Shown: in pieces, positions 1 to 10,238 of the stretch
Layout of the letters: each line of letters begins with the position of its first letter
Position numbering within the stretch: the first letter of the stretch is position 1
Source of the DNA: Zoogloeaceae bacterium
GTDB taxonomy: Bacteria > Pseudomonadota > Gammaproteobacteria > Burkholderiales > Rhodocyclaceae
Direction: 5' to 3'
DNA length: 32,788 bases
NCBI GenBank assembly: GCA_016791005.1
Contig: JAEUNY010000150.1
Coordinates: forward strand, 1 to 32,788
Made by a program: the position numbers and the translations under genes
Notes under the pieces: generated by a model
Database searches by the model: none
The model's input: the letters and a program-made list of their open reading frames with translations, nothing else
What the model was told of the DNA's origin: nothing

Positions 1-1
1 A

Positions 2-1141
2 AACATCCTGGCCCTGGTCTATACCGGTAGCGTGATCGGGCCTGATTTCGCATTCGCCCGGCTGATCCTCTCCCTCGTCTTCGGAATCGGAATTGGTCTC
101 ATCATGGCGCAGCTCTTCGACCGTCAGGACGCAGCCCTGGAGAACACCCCCGCGGGCACGTTCGGCGCCGGTGACGAAGCTCCCATGACCACCACCAGCC
201 TGAGCTTGCTGATCGCCTGGATCGCCCTCCTCCTGGCCGGTACCCTCAAGGTCGGCCTGCTCACCGACACCGTTTGGGAGGTCCACCTGCCGATATCGGG
301 AAGCCTTGAGCTGCAGTCGATCCTGGATCGGTGGGTGCCCTACGACGCCGCCCGAGGAGAGGAAGGCGTGTCCGTCCAGGGAGCAATCCTGATCCTTCTG
401 CTCCTCGCCATTGCGACCACCGCCTGGCGCGGCTTCGAAACGATCCAGGAAGGCTTCAATCGCTGGACGCGGATGGCCCTCGGCCTGTCAGCGCTCACTC
501 TGCTGGTGGCGGCCATGGTCGTCCGGCCTGAGGCTCACGTTCTGCGGATTGGGCTAGGTGGGCGATTCGTCGGGGTGGCGCTCGGCCTCCTCGCCGTCGC
601 GGTGCTCGCCCGCCGACTGGCTCCGGAGGACCTCTCAAGCTGGCTTTGGGAATCCTGGCGCTTCGTAAAGCAGATCCTTCCCCTCCTGGTCGTCGGGGTG
701 TTCATCGTCGGCGTCATCCGAGGCATCATCCGGCCGGAATGGATCGAGGCCCTGGCCGGTCGCAACAGCCTGACGGGCAATGCCGCCGGGGTCGCCTTCG
801 GGGTCTTCATGTACTTTCCGACCCTGGTGGAAGTCCCCATCGCGCGCATGTTCCTGGATCTCGGCATGCACCGCGGACCGCTGCTCGCCTACCTGATGGC
901 CGATCCGGAATTGAGCCTGCAGAGCATTTTCATCATCACCGCCATCATCGGCCGCGCACGCGCCTGGACCTATGTCGCCCTGGTGGCGCTGATGAGCGCC
1001 ACCGCCGGGTGGCTTTATGGCGCCTGGATCGACGGCACGGGCGGATGGGTCATCGCCACCTATGTGCTGGGCAGTGCCGCCCTGCTATTGGCGGCCGCGC
1101 GCCTGGTGGCAAGTCGGCTCGCCCCCCCCATTCATTCCTGA
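2..1141 (+). CDS. Permease of the YraQ/ArsP (DUF318) family, 5' end outside the window
   Basis: The reading frame is open from base 2, so the gene starts before the window. The first internal start, GTG at 32, is not the true one: the residues before it (NILALVYTGS) continue a membrane segment typical of this family. Visible are several hydrophobic helices, a long central loop and a second conserved half. That half contains FMYFPTLVEVPIARMF and a closing TAIIGRARAW stretch, as in two-repeat DUF318 permeases. The family includes ArsP-type organoarsenical exporters and many members of unknown substrate. The stop codon overlaps the ribosome-binding site of the thioredoxin-like gene 12 bases downstream, so the two are probably co-transcribed. 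Family assignment is fairly secure. The substrate cannot be read from the sequence. Confidence 0.8.
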   Translation, partial: NILALVYTGSVIGPDFAFARLILSLVFGIGIGLIMAQLFDRQDAALENTPAGTFGAGDEAPMTTTSLSLLIAWIALLLAGTLKVGLLTDTVWEVHLPISGSLELQSILDRWVPYDAARGEEGVSVQGAILILLLLAIATTAWRGFETIQEGFNRWTRMALGLSALTLLVAAMVVRPEAHVLRIGLGGRFVGVALGLLAVAVLARRLAPEDLSSWLWESWRFVKQILPLLVVGVFIVGVIRGIIRPEWIEALAGRNSLTGNAAGVAFGVFMYFPTLVEVPIARMFLDLGMHRGPLLAYLMADPELSLQSIFIITAIIGRARAWTYVALVALMSATAGWLYGAWIDGTGGWVIATYVLGSAALLLAAARLVASRLAPPIHS

Positions 1142-1153
1142 AGGAGGCATTCC

Positions 1154-1408
1154 ATGCTCGACATCAAGATCCTCGGACCCGGCTGTGCCAACTGCAAACA
1201 GCTGGAGGAGCTGACCCGCAACTGTGCGGAGGAACTCGGAGTGCCAACCCGGATTGAAAAGGTGACGGACTACGCCGACATCCTTACCTACGACATCCTT
1301 TCCACCCCGGGCCTGGTAGTGAATGGCAAGGTGGTTTCCAGCGGCCGCATTCCCGCACCCGGCAGCATTACCGCGTGGCTACAGGAAGCGGCCGCAGCCG
1401 GCGGTTAG
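1154..1408 (+). CDS. Small thioredoxin-like disulfide protein (MTH895/TM0996 type)
   Basis: This 84-residue protein begins MLDIKILGPGCANCKQLEE, with a CANC redox motif at residues 11-14. It has a single compact thioredoxin fold with a TPGLVVNGKVVSSGRIP segment containing the conserved cis-proline region. It lacks a signal peptide, so a cytoplasmic thiol-disulfide role is likely. A strong AAGGAGG site lies just before the ATG and overlaps the stop of the permease. Permeases of the DUF318 family are often paired with this small redox protein, which suggests the protein serves the permease, perhaps by reducing a substrate or a metal-thiol complex. That last point is inference. Confidence 0.85.
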   Translation: MLDIKILGPGCANCKQLEELTRNCAEELGVPTRIEKVTDYADILTYDILSTPGLVVNGKVVSSGRIPAPGSITAWLQEAAAAGG

Positions 1409-1415
1409 GAGCTGA

Positions 1416-1646
1416 TCAATAGCGATGGCCATCCTTGCCGACCTGATCGCCGATCACCCCGCCGATGGCGGCGCCACCCACCGTACCCAGCACGCCCCCA
1501 TTCGTGACCGCTGCGCCGACCACGCCACCGATTGCCGCGCCACCGACGGCGCTCTTTTCCCGGTGCGACATGTGGTCCCAGGTGGCACAGGCGCTGGTGC
1601 CGAGTACGATTGCGCCGATGCCGAGCCATTGCATGAACTTGGTCAT
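1416..1646 (-). CDS. Glycine-zipper lipoprotein (OsmB/SlyB-like, small)
   Basis: The 76-residue product has a short basic N-terminus, a hydrophobic segment and a lipobox-like TSAC at residues 17-20. The -3 position (T) is not the favoured Leu, so lipidation is likely but not certain. The mature part is a glycine zipper (GGAAIGGVVGAA, repeated as GGAAIGGVIGD) of the kind found in small outer-membrane or periplasmic lipoproteins. The ATG at 1646 was preferred over a longer upstream extension because CAGGAGG lies just before it. The gene is convergent with the thioredoxin-like gene, with 7 bases between stops. Nothing recognisable was found in the 270 bases between this start and the hisD stop. 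Function unknown; such proteins are often stress-induced. Confidence 0.75.
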   Translation of the reverse strand: MTKFMQWLGIGAIVLGTSACATWDHMSHREKSAVGGAAIGGVVGAAVTNGGVLGTVGGAAIGGVIGDQVGKDGHRY

Positions 1647-1916
1647 GATTTGCCTCCTGTTCGGTTTTTCCGTAAGGAGAGCATGAACTTCCGGGTCGCA
1701 ACCGGGGGTAACAAAGCCAATCGAAATGTGTCGGCCACCTTTACGGTAGATGGAAGGAGTCGCTGACGAGGCATGCCCCGGCCACCCAGGGCTTCCGCGG
1801 CGCCGGTCGATCCGGTCAGCGTCGGCCCGCGCCACCATTAGGCAAGCTTTTCTTACAGACCCGCAGCCCCCCGGGATAGGGAACTCGGACGGATCCCAGG
1901 CCGCCGAGCGTGGGCC

Positions 1917-3224
1917 TTAGGATTTCTTCAGGCGCATTTCCGCCGAGCGGGCATGGGCCTGCAGTCCCTCGCCATGGGCCAAAATGGAAGCCACCTCCCC
2001 GAGGGTCTGGGCGCCCGCGGCGGAAATCTCGATCACGCTGGTCCGCTTCTGGAAGTCATACACCCCCAACGGGCTAGAAAAGCGGGCGCTGCGCATGGTC
2101 GGCAACACGTGATTCGGCCCGGCGCAGTAGTCCCCCAGGGCCTCCACCGAATGGTGGCCAACGAAGATCGCCCCCGCGTGGCGGATCCGTTCAACCCAGG
2201 GGGCCGCCTCCGCCAAGGCCAGTTCCAGATGCTCGGGCGCAATGCGGTTGGCCAGCGCACAGGCCTGCTCCAGGCTCTCCACGTGGATCAGGGCTCCCCG
2301 ATTCTTGAGGGAACTCGCGATGGTCTCCCGCCGGGGCATTTCGGGCAGCAATCGGGCAATGCTCTCCTCCACCCGGTCGATGAAGTCGGCGTCGGTACAC
2401 AGCAGGATCGACTGGGCGAGTTCGTCGTGCTCGGCCTGGGCGAAAAGGTCCATCGCCACCCAGTCCGCATGGCCGGAGCCATCCGAAATGATGAGCACCT
2501 CCGAGGGCCCCGCCACCATGTCGATGCCGACCGTGCCAAATACCCGGCGCTTGGCGCTGGCGACATAGGCGTTGCCTGGGCCGACGATCTTGTCGACCTG
2601 GGGGATGGTCTGCGTCCCGTAGGCCAGGGCGGCCACAGCCTGGGCGCCGCCGATGGTGAAGACGCGATCCACACCCGTGATGGCCGCCGCCGCCAAAACC
2701 AGCGGATTCTGCTCGCCCCGGGGGGTGGGCACCACCATGATGAGTTCGCCGACCCCCGCCACCTTGGCCGGAATCGCATTCATCAGCACCGAACTCGGGT
2801 AGGACGCCCGGCCTCCTGGCACGTACAGACCCACCCGATCAAGCGGGGTAACCTGCTGACCGAGGCGCGTGCCATCAGCTTCCACGTAATCCCAGGACGA
2901 GATCCGCTGCCGCTCGTGATAGACCCGCACCCGGTCGGCTGCGATGCGCAGGGCCTCCCGCTGGGCGACCGACAGACTCTCCAGGGCGCCGGTGAGCGCC
3001 GACCTGGGCAACTCCAGCGCCGCCATGGACGTGGCGTCCACACCATCGAAGCGGCGGGTGTACTCCAGGACCGCGGGATCCCCGAGAGTCCGGACAGACT
3101 CCAGGATTTCGGCTACCGCGGCCTCGATCCGCCCATCGGTTTCCGACTCCAGGGCGAGCAGCGCAGCAAGGGAGGCAAGGAACCCGGGCTCCCGGGCATC
3201 CAGGCGACGAATCTGCTCACTCAT
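1917..3224 (-). CDS. hisD: Histidinol dehydrogenase
   Basis: HisD oxidises L-histidinol to L-histidine in two NAD-dependent steps, the last reactions of histidine synthesis, in the cytoplasm. The 435-residue length is normal. Diagnostic segments are VGLYVPGG (132-139), VGPGNAYV (214-221), AGPSEVLI (238-245), the zinc and catalytic pair Q263/H266 in AQAEHD, and E331/H332 in APEHLEL. Also present are D365 (zinc) and H424 near the C-terminus. The start was set at ATG 3224 (MSEQ), which overlaps the end of hisG by 8 bases, showing translational coupling. A longer frame would run further into hisG. No hisC or hisB follows, so the his operon stops here. Confidence 0.97.
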   Translation of the reverse strand: MSEQIRRLDAREPGFLASLAALLALESETDGRIEAAVAEILESVRTLGDPAVLEYTRRFDGVDATSMAALELPRSALTGALESLSVAQREALRIAADRVRVYHERQRISSWDYVEADGTRLGQQVTPLDRVGLYVPGGRASYPSSVLMNAIPAKVAGVGELIMVVPTPRGEQNPLVLAAAAITGVDRVFTIGGAQAVAALAYGTQTIPQVDKIVGPGNAYVASAKRRVFGTVGIDMVAGPSEVLIISDGSGHADWVAMDLFAQAEHDELAQSILLCTDADFIDRVEESIARLLPEMPRRETIASSLKNRGALIHVESLEQACALANRIAPEHLELALAEAAPWVERIRHAGAIFVGHHSVEALGDYCAGPNHVLPTMRSARFSSPLGVYDFQKRTSVIEISAAGAQTLGEVASILAHGEGLQAHARSAEMRLKKS

Positions 3225-3864
3225 GGCCGATCGCTCCCGCAAACGCGTCGATGACTGGCTGGAGGCGGTCCTGCTTGAGCTTCAAGGCGGCCTGATTGAC
3301 GATCAAACGCGAGCTGATCGGCATGATCTCCTCCACCTCGGCGAGTTGATTGGCCCGCAAGGTGCCGCCGGAGGACACCAGATCGACGATCGCGTCGGCC
3401 AGGCCCACCAAAGGGGCAAGCTCCATCGAACCATAGAGCTTGATGAGGTCCACATGAACGCCTTTGGCGGCGAAGTGTTGACGGGCCGTCGCAATGTACT
3501 TGGTGGCCACGCGGATCCGGCTGCCCGGCCGGGTCGCGGCGGCGTAGTCGAAGCCCTCGGGCACGGCCACGCAGAGGCGACAACAGGCGATCTTGAGATC
3601 CAGGGGCACGTAGAGCCCTGCTCCGCCATGCTCCAGGAGCACGTCCTTGCCAGCAATCCCCAGATCCGCAGCGCCCCATTGCACGTAGGTGGGCGTATCC
3701 GTGGCCCGGACGATGACGAGGCGGACATTCGGGCGGTTGGTCCCGATGATCAGCTTCCGGGAGGTCTCCGGATTTTCCTGGGGAACGATCCCCGCCGCCG
3801 CCAGCAGGGGCAGGGTTTCCTCGAAAATGCGGCCCTTGGAGAGGGCCAGGGTGATTCCATCCAC
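3217..3864 (-). CDS. hisG: ATP phosphoribosyltransferase, short form
   Basis: HisG joins ATP and PRPP, the first committed step of histidine synthesis. At 215 residues it is the short form, which lacks the C-terminal regulatory domain and in known cases works as a complex with HisZ. No hisZ is visible in the window. Recognisable parts are [15 protein letters not shown] at the N-terminus, the [12 protein letters not shown] region and the PRPP loop segment around [18 protein letters not shown]. The start is GTG at 3864; no ATG is available upstream in frame, and a GCAGGAA site precedes it. It sits 31 bases after murA and overlaps hisD. Confidence 0.96.
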   Translation of the reverse strand: MDGITLALSKGRIFEETLPLLAAAGIVPQENPETSRKLIIGTNRPNVRLVIVRATDTPTYVQWGAADLGIAGKDVLLEHGGAGLYVPLDLKIACCRLCVAVPEGFDYAAATRPGSRIRVATKYIATARQHFAAKGVHVDLIKLYGSMELAPLVGLADAIVDLVSSGGTLRANQLAEVEEIMPISSRLIVNQAALKLKQDRLQPVIDAFAGAIGHE

Positions 3865-3895
3865 GACGCGATTCCTGCAGTAAGCCTGGGCAGCC

Positions 3896-5415
<1,520 letters not shown>

Positions 5416-5442
5416 GGTGATGTCCCTGGGGTAGTCGGCCGA

Positions 5443-6198
5443 TCAGCCCCGCAGCTTGTATCCGCGGGCCAGCATTGCCAGGGTGAGCGCGGCGAGAACC
5501 AAACCGCTGGCCACGGCCACGGCCAGACTGATCCACGGCGATACGTCGGACTGGCCAAAAAAGCCGTAACGAAAGCCGTCAATCATGAAGAAAAACGGAT
5601 TGAAATGGGAGACCCCCTGCCAAAAAGCCGGCAGGGAATGGATGGAGTAGAAGACGCCGGAGAGCATGGTCAGCGGCATCACGATGAAGTTCTGGAACGC
5701 AGCGAGCTGGTCGAACTTATCGGCCCAGATGCCGGCGATCACCCCAAAGGACGCGAGCACCACGCCCCCGAGCACGGCGAAGGTCAGCACCCACAGCGGC
5801 TCCTGGAGTGGCAGGTGCACGAACGGGAGGGCGGCAAGCCATACCCCCGCGCCGACGAGCAAGCCCCGCGCCACCGCCGCCAGCACGTAGGCGACATAGA
5901 ACTCTCGGTAGGAAAGGGGAGGAAGCAACATGAACACCATATTGCCGGTGATCTTGCTCTGGATCAGAGACGACGAACTGTTGGCAAAGGCGTTCTGCAG
6001 CACCGACATCATGACCAGCCCCGGGACGAGAAAGCTGGTGTAGGCCACCTCCCCATACACCGTGATGTGCCGCTCCAGGACGTGGGAAAAGATCAGGAGG
6101 TAGAGCACCGCATTGAGTATCGGAGCCGCCACGGTCTGAAAGCTGACCTTCCAGAAGCGCAAGATTTCCTTCTTGAGCAGGGTCTGAAATCCGATCAT
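5443..6198 (-). CDS. yadH: ABC-2 type transport permease (YadH-like)
   Basis: This 251-residue integral membrane protein has about six hydrophobic segments. Family landmarks are the N-terminal KKEILRFWKVSFQTVAAP amphipathic part, YTSFLVPGLVMMSVLQNAF, and the C-terminal FNPFFFMIDGFRYGFFG motif typical of ABC-2 permeases of the YadH/NodJ/DrrB class. It follows its ATPase partner by 6 bases. Together they form an exporter whose substrate is not known. The pair sits between mlaB and ibaG-murA, the usual betaproteobacterial position, so an envelope-related substrate is plausible but unproven. Confidence 0.92.
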   Translation of the reverse strand: MIGFQTLLKKEILRFWKVSFQTVAAPILNAVLYLLIFSHVLERHITVYGEVAYTSFLVPGLVMMSVLQNAFANSSSSLIQSKITGNMVFMLLPPLSYREFYVAYVLAAVARGLLVGAGVWLAALPFVHLPLQEPLWVLTFAVLGGVVLASFGVIAGIWADKFDQLAAFQNFIVMPLTMLSGVFYSIHSLPAFWQGVSHFNPFFFMIDGFRYGFFGQSDVSPWISLAVAVASGLVLAALTLAMLARGYKLRG

Positions 6199-6204
6199 TT
6201 CGCT

Positions 6205-7101
6205 TCAAGCCGCCCGCATGAGTTGCAGGAACACCTGCTCCAGATCGCTCGCCCCCACCTCCATGTCCGCGATCTCGACGCCGGACTCGCGGATCCGCGC
6301 CAGGATGGACTCCACTTCGGCGTAGCGATCGAAAGCGAACTCCCACCACCCCCCGCCGGCCGGATGACCACCCAGGGCGGCCACCTCGGCACCCGCCGCC
6401 AGCCGCACCCGAAGGGTATGGGAGGCAAAACGCTGGAGCAGGTTCTCGGTGGTGTCGAGGGCCACGATCCGGCCCGCTTTCAGCATCGCCAGCCGCCCGC
6501 AGAGGGTCTCCGCCTCTTCGAGATAATGGGTGGTGAGGATGATGGTGTGGCCGTCGCGATTGAGCTTGCGAATGAATTGCCAGAGCCCCTGGCGAAGCGC
6601 CACATCGACCCCAGCGGTGGGCTCGTCCAAAACGATCACCGGGGGACGATGGACCAGCGCCTGGGCGACCAAGACCCGCCGTTTCATGCCGCCGGAGAGC
6701 GCGCGCATGTTGGCATCGGCCTTGGCGGTCAGGTCGAGACTGGCGAGGATTTCGTCGATCCAGGCGTCGTTTTGACGGAGTCCAAAGTAGCCGGACTGGA
6801 TCCGCAACATCTCGCGGACCGTGAAAAACGGGTCGAAGACGAGTTCCTGGGGCACCACTCCGAGATTGCGACGGGCGAGCCGGTAATCGGCCACCACATC
6901 GTGCCCCATCACCTCCAGGCGGCCGCCGTCAGGACGCACCAGCCCGGCCAATGCCGAGATGAGGGTGGTTTTTCCCGCCCCGTTGGGGCCGAGGAGGCCA
7001 AAAAATTCGCCCTGGGCGACTTCCAGGCGCACCCCGTCCAGCGCCGCCAACGCGCCATAGCGCTTGACGACATCCATCACCCGGACGGCCGGTTGGCTCA
7101 T
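6205..7101 (-). CDS. yadG: ABC transporter ATP-binding protein (YadG-like)
   Basis: The 298-residue cytoplasmic ATPase carries Walker A GPNGAGKT (38-45), signature LSGGMKRRV (about 135-143), Walker B VIVLDEPTAGVD and a switch histidine in LTTHYLEEAE. The C-terminal about 75 residues, including a region ending LEQVFLQLMRAA, are the regulatory tail usual in this class. It energises the YadH-like permease encoded 6 bases downstream. The start at ATG 7101 (MSQPAVRVMDVV) gives the expected first beta strand. The gene is 18 bases from mlaB. Confidence 0.94.
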   Translation of the reverse strand: MSQPAVRVMDVVKRYGALAALDGVRLEVAQGEFFGLLGPNGAGKTTLISALAGLVRPDGGRLEVMGHDVVADYRLARRNLGVVPQELVFDPFFTVREMLRIQSGYFGLRQNDAWIDEILASLDLTAKADANMRALSGGMKRRVLVAQALVHRPPVIVLDEPTAGVDVALRQGLWQFIRKLNRDGHTIILTTHYLEEAETLCGRLAMLKAGRIVALDTTENLLQRFASHTLRVRLAAGAEVAALGGHPAGGGWWEFAFDRYAEVESILARIRESGVEIADMEVGASDLEQVFLQLMRAA

Positions 7102-7119
7102 GGCAATGCTTGACGCCGC

Positions 7120-7410
7120 TCAGGGTGCGGCAGCGGGCTCGAGGGGAAGAAACTCGTCGACGCCGTAGAGACGCGCCAGGCTGACCACCCCGGACGGCAC
7201 GCCACGAAAGCTCAGCCGCCCCCCTGCACGCCGGGAGGCCCGCAGCCAGTCGAGGAGAACCGCGACGGCCGACGAATCGGCATGGGTGACCCCGGCGAGA
7301 TCCACCATCCAGTCCCCGGCGCCGGGACGACCCGCGGCAAGGAGGCCTGCGGCGGTGGTGGCATTCATCTCGCCACTGACTTCGATGGTGTTTCCCGATA
7401 CGCGGATCAT
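7120..7410 (-). CDS. mlaB: STAS-domain protein MlaB
   Basis: This is a 96-residue single STAS domain. The central VDLAGVTHADSSAVAVLLDWLR carries the ADSS motif at the position of the conserved serine/threonine region of anti-sigma antagonists and MlaB. MlaB binds the MlaF ATPase and stabilises the MlaFEDB inner-membrane complex. The start ATG overlaps the mlaC stop in an ATGA, so translation is coupled. Identity rests on family plus its place as the last gene of the mlaFEDACB order. Confidence 0.9.
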   Translation of the reverse strand: MIRVSGNTIEVSGEMNATTAAGLLAAGRPGAGDWMVDLAGVTHADSSAVAVLLDWLRASRRAGGRLSFRGVPSGVVSLARLYGVDEFLPLEPAAAP

Positions 7411-8021
7411 GACTTGGCGCCGCCAGCGAACTCTTTGTTCTTCGCCTGCAGAGACTTGATCAGCCCGTCGATGCCGCTCGCCTTGATTTCCTGGGCGAAG
7501 GAGCCCCGATAGTTCGTGACCAGACTGACCCCGCCCACGATCACGTCATAGACCTTCCATCCGGCCGCGGATTTTTCGAGGGAATAATCGATCTGCACCG
7601 GCCGCGCCCCCGATTGCTTGACCTCCGTCCGGACCAGCACGTCGGTATCGTCAGGCTGGGCACGGAGCGGCTTGAAGTCGATGGTCTGATCCCGGTACTG
7701 GGTCAGGGCATTGGAATAGGTGCGCACAAGCAGCGACTTGAACGCATCGATCAGTTGATCCTGCTGGGGCGGCGAGGCCTGACGCCAGTCGCGGCCCACC
7801 GCCAGCGCCGTCATGCGCTTGAAATCGAAATGGGGCAGCACCTTTGCCTCGACCAGATCGATCGCCTTACGAGTATCCCCCGACTGGATGGCCTTGTCCT
7901 GGCGGACGATGGTCAGGACATCATTGGTGACGTCCCGCACCAAGGCATCCGGCGCCGCGTCGGCCGCGAGAGCCAGCTGAGCAAACAGGGAAAACAGGAA
8001 AATTGAAATCAGTCGCTTCAT
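7407..8021 (-). CDS. mlaC: Periplasmic phospholipid-binding protein MlaC
   Basis: This 204-residue protein has a Sec signal peptide (MKRLISIFLFSLFAQLALA, cleavage before ADAA). The MlaC/Ttg2D fold follows, with landmarks HFDFKRMTALAVGRDWRQAS, LLVRTYSNALTQYRDQ and WKVYDVIVGGVSLVTNYRGSF. MlaC shuttles phospholipids through the periplasm between outer-membrane MlaA and inner-membrane MlaFEDB. It is coupled on both sides: ATGA overlaps with mlaA upstream and mlaB downstream. Confidence 0.96.
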   Translation of the reverse strand: MKRLISIFLFSLFAQLALAADAAPDALVRDVTNDVLTIVRQDKAIQSGDTRKAIDLVEAKVLPHFDFKRMTALAVGRDWRQASPPQQDQLIDAFKSLLVRTYSNALTQYRDQTIDFKPLRAQPDDTDVLVRTEVKQSGARPVQIDYSLEKSAAGWKVYDVIVGGVSLVTNYRGSFAQEIKASGIDGLIKSLQAKNKEFAGGAKS

Positions 8022-8875
8022 GGATTCGCAGTATCTCCAGGAAAGGCCACGGCCCGCGGCGCCAAGTCCAGGGCAGCCAGATCCAGCCGCTGCACCGCCG
8101 CCGATGTGGTAGCCTCAAGGCTCGCATCCGGCGCCGTCAGGATGGCTGCATCGTCACCCCGGGCCCGCGGCGGCCGACCGTCGAAGACACGGTAACGGCG
8201 CTGCTGCAGGTAATAGTCCCGGGCGTAGGTGTATTTGTCCAAGGTTCCCTCTTCCAGGGTCTTTTCGACACCCAGCAGAGTGTAGCGATCATGGACCGCG
8301 CGCACCCCGTACAAGACGTTACGGGATGCGACATCTTGCAGCCAACCCACCGGGTCCGCTTTGAAGTCCACGGGCAGCGCGAGGGTGTCGCGGATGGTCC
8401 GCGGGCCCAGGAAGGGAACGACGAAGTACCCGCCTTCACCGACCCCCCATTTACCCAGGGTCTGGCCAAAGTCTTCGTCATGCTTTTCAAGCCCGATATC
8501 GGACGCCACGTCGAAGAGGCCGGCGAGGCCAACGGTGGTGTTGAGAAGGAAACGCCCGGCGTCCGACAAGGCGTCCCGCACCTTGCCCTGCAGCAGGTTG
8601 TTCACGCCAATCCAGACGTCGGCCAGGTTGCCGAAGAAATTGCCAATCCCCACCTTGACCGGCTTTGGCGTCACGTAGTCATAGCCCTGGGCCAGGGGCT
8701 TCATGACCGCCTTGTCCACGGTCTCGTTGAAGCTGAACATCGCCCGGTTGTAGCCCTCGAGGGGGTCATCCGGGTGACCGCTCCCGGTCGTCGCGCAGCC
8801 GGTCAGTACCACGATGGCAACAGTGGCTCCCACACGCTGGAGGCGGGAAGTCCGGTCAACAGGAGTAGCGGTCAT
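8018..8875 (-). CDS. mlaA: Outer-membrane lipoprotein MlaA (VacJ)
   Basis: The product is about 285 residues. A lipoprotein signal ends in LTGC; the rest shows the MlaA family signature DPLEGYNRAMFSFNETVDK, then VKVGIGNFFGNLADV, FLLNTTVGLAGLFDVAS and the GKWGVGEGGYFVVPFLGP segment. MlaA removes mislocalised phospholipids from the outer leaflet of the outer membrane and passes them to MlaC. ATG 8875 was chosen because it places the lipobox at residue 27. An in-frame ATG at 8911 would add 12 residues; neither start has a strong ribosome-binding site. Placement of mlaA inside the operon between mlaD and mlaC differs from E. coli, where vacJ is unlinked, and is common in betaproteobacteria. Confidence 0.94.
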   Translation of the reverse strand: MTATPVDRTSRLQRVGATVAIVVLTGCATTGSGHPDDPLEGYNRAMFSFNETVDKAVMKPLAQGYDYVTPKPVKVGIGNFFGNLADVWIGVNNLLQGKVRDALSDAGRFLLNTTVGLAGLFDVASDIGLEKHDEDFGQTLGKWGVGEGGYFVVPFLGPRTIRDTLALPVDFKADPVGWLQDVASRNVLYGVRAVHDRYTLLGVEKTLEEGTLDKYTYARDYYLQQRRYRVFDGRPPRARGDDAAILTAPDASLEATTSAAVQRLDLAALDLAPRAVAFPGDTANP

Positions 8876-8961
8876 GGCGTTCGTCCAGTTCTCAAGATCG
8901 ATTGAAGGCATTGCCTTGCTTCATCGTACGCGGTTACAAATTCCTTAGGGTTTTGGCCACC

Positions 8962-9444
8962 CTACTTCGCCGAAGCGGCCGGCGCACCGGGTTCAGCTGC
9001 CTTGCTGAAGAGGAACTGGCCGATCAACTGCTCCAGCACCACCGCCGACTGCGTCTTCTTGATGGCGTCGCCCGAGGCGAGGTTATCCACGTCGCCCCCC
9101 GGATCGAGGCCAATATATTGCTCTCCCAGAAGACCGGACGTGAGGATGTTTGCAAAGGTATCCTTGGGGAACTTGAAGCGGGCGTCCATGCTCATCACCA
9201 CCCGAGCCTGGAAGGTCTGGTTGTCGTATTCGATCCCCGTGACGCGCCCAACCACGACCCCGGCGCTCTTGACCGGCGCCCGGACCTTGAGGCCGCCGAT
9301 ATTGTCGAAATTGGCGGTGAGTACGTAGCCTTCGCCGTAGGAGGAGGAAGAAAGGTTACCCACCTTCAAGGCAAGAAACAGCAAGGCTGCGAGGCCCATG
9401 GCCACGAACAGGCCCACCCATAAATCCAACAAAGTCCGATTCAT
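8962..9444 (-). CDS. mlaD: MCE-domain phospholipid carrier MlaD
   Basis: This 160-residue protein has one N-terminal transmembrane helix (about residues 9-27). A single MCE domain follows: YVLTANFDNIGGLKVRAPVK, AGVVVGRVTGI and the ILTSGLLGEQYIGLDPGG motif. MlaD forms a hexameric periplasmic ring on the MlaFE transporter that hands lipids to or from MlaC. The C-terminal tail after residue 140 is short and Ala-rich. Its start overlaps the mlaE stop in an ATGA. An 86-base gap separates it from mlaA, the widest in the operon. Confidence 0.96.
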   Translation of the reverse strand: MNRTLLDLWVGLFVAMGLAALLFLALKVGNLSSSSYGEGYVLTANFDNIGGLKVRAPVKSAGVVVGRVTGIEYDNQTFQARVVMSMDARFKFPKDTFANILTSGLLGEQYIGLDPGGDVDNLASGDAIKKTQSAVVLEQLIGQFLFSKAAEPGAPAASAK

Positions 9445-10238
9445 CGCAATCCCCGGAACATGAACGCCGTCAAGACAAAGTCGAGAGCCAGGACGGAAAG
9501 AGAGGAAATCACCACCGTGCGGGTCGTCGCCCCAGACACGCCCGCGGCCGTCGGCTCGGCGTCGAAGCCTTCGAAGACCGCGATCCAGGAAATGGTGAGA
9601 CCAAATACGAAACTCTTGATGACCCCGTTGATGATGTCTTCGCGGAAATCCACCGCTGCCTGCATCTGGGACCAGAAGGAGCCCTCGTCCGCACCGATCA
9701 GGACCACCCCAACGAGATAACCGCCGATCACCCCCATCGCCGAGAAAAGGGCCGCCAGCACGGGCATGGAAAAGACCCCAGCCCAGAAGCGCGGCGCCAC
9801 GACCCGGGCGATGGGATTCACCGCCATCATTTCCATGGCGGACAATTGTTCAGTGGTCTTCATGAGACCGATTTCCGCGGTAATCGCGCTGCCGGCACGG
9901 CTGGCAAAGAGGAGCGCGGACACCACCGGGCCCAGTTCCCGCACCAGAGAGAGGGCCACCAGCACCCCCAAGGCCTCGGATGAGCCGTATCTCTGCAGGG
10001 TATCGTAGCCCTGTAAACCCAGCACCATGCCGACGAAGAGGCCGGACACCAGGATGATGATGAGGGACAGCACGCCGGCGAAATACACCTGGCGGACGGT
10101 GAGCCCGATGCGCTGGAACGCCATGCCCGAGGAAAGCAGAATCGCCACCAGGAAGCGGCTGGCAAATCCCAGCCGCCACACGGCATTGACCACCCGGCGC
10201 CCGATCAGGCGCAGCGCTCGCCCGCCCAGATCAAGCAT
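9441..10238 (-). CDS. mlaE: Phospholipid ABC transporter permease MlaE
   Basis: This 265-residue MlaE/YrbE permease has five to six hydrophobic segments. Landmarks are VLVALSLVRELGPVVSALLFASRAGSAITAEI with the conserved Glu, then MKTTEQLSAMEMMAVNP and the C-terminal AVFEGFDAEPTAAGVSGATTRTVV. The start ATG 10238 (MLDLGG) overlaps the mlaF stop by 8 bases; a longer in-frame extension runs into mlaF and was rejected. It forms the membrane part of MlaFEDB. Confidence 0.97.
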   Translation of the reverse strand: MLDLGGRALRLIGRRVVNAVWRLGFASRFLVAILLSSGMAFQRIGLTVRQVYFAGVLSLIIILVSGLFVGMVLGLQGYDTLQRYGSSEALGVLVALSLVRELGPVVSALLFASRAGSAITAEIGLMKTTEQLSAMEMMAVNPIARVVAPRFWAGVFSMPVLAALFSAMGVIGGYLVGVVLIGADEGSFWSQMQAAVDFREDIINGVIKSFVFGLTISWIAVFEGFDAEPTAAGVSGATTRTVVISSLSVLALDFVLTAFMFRGLR

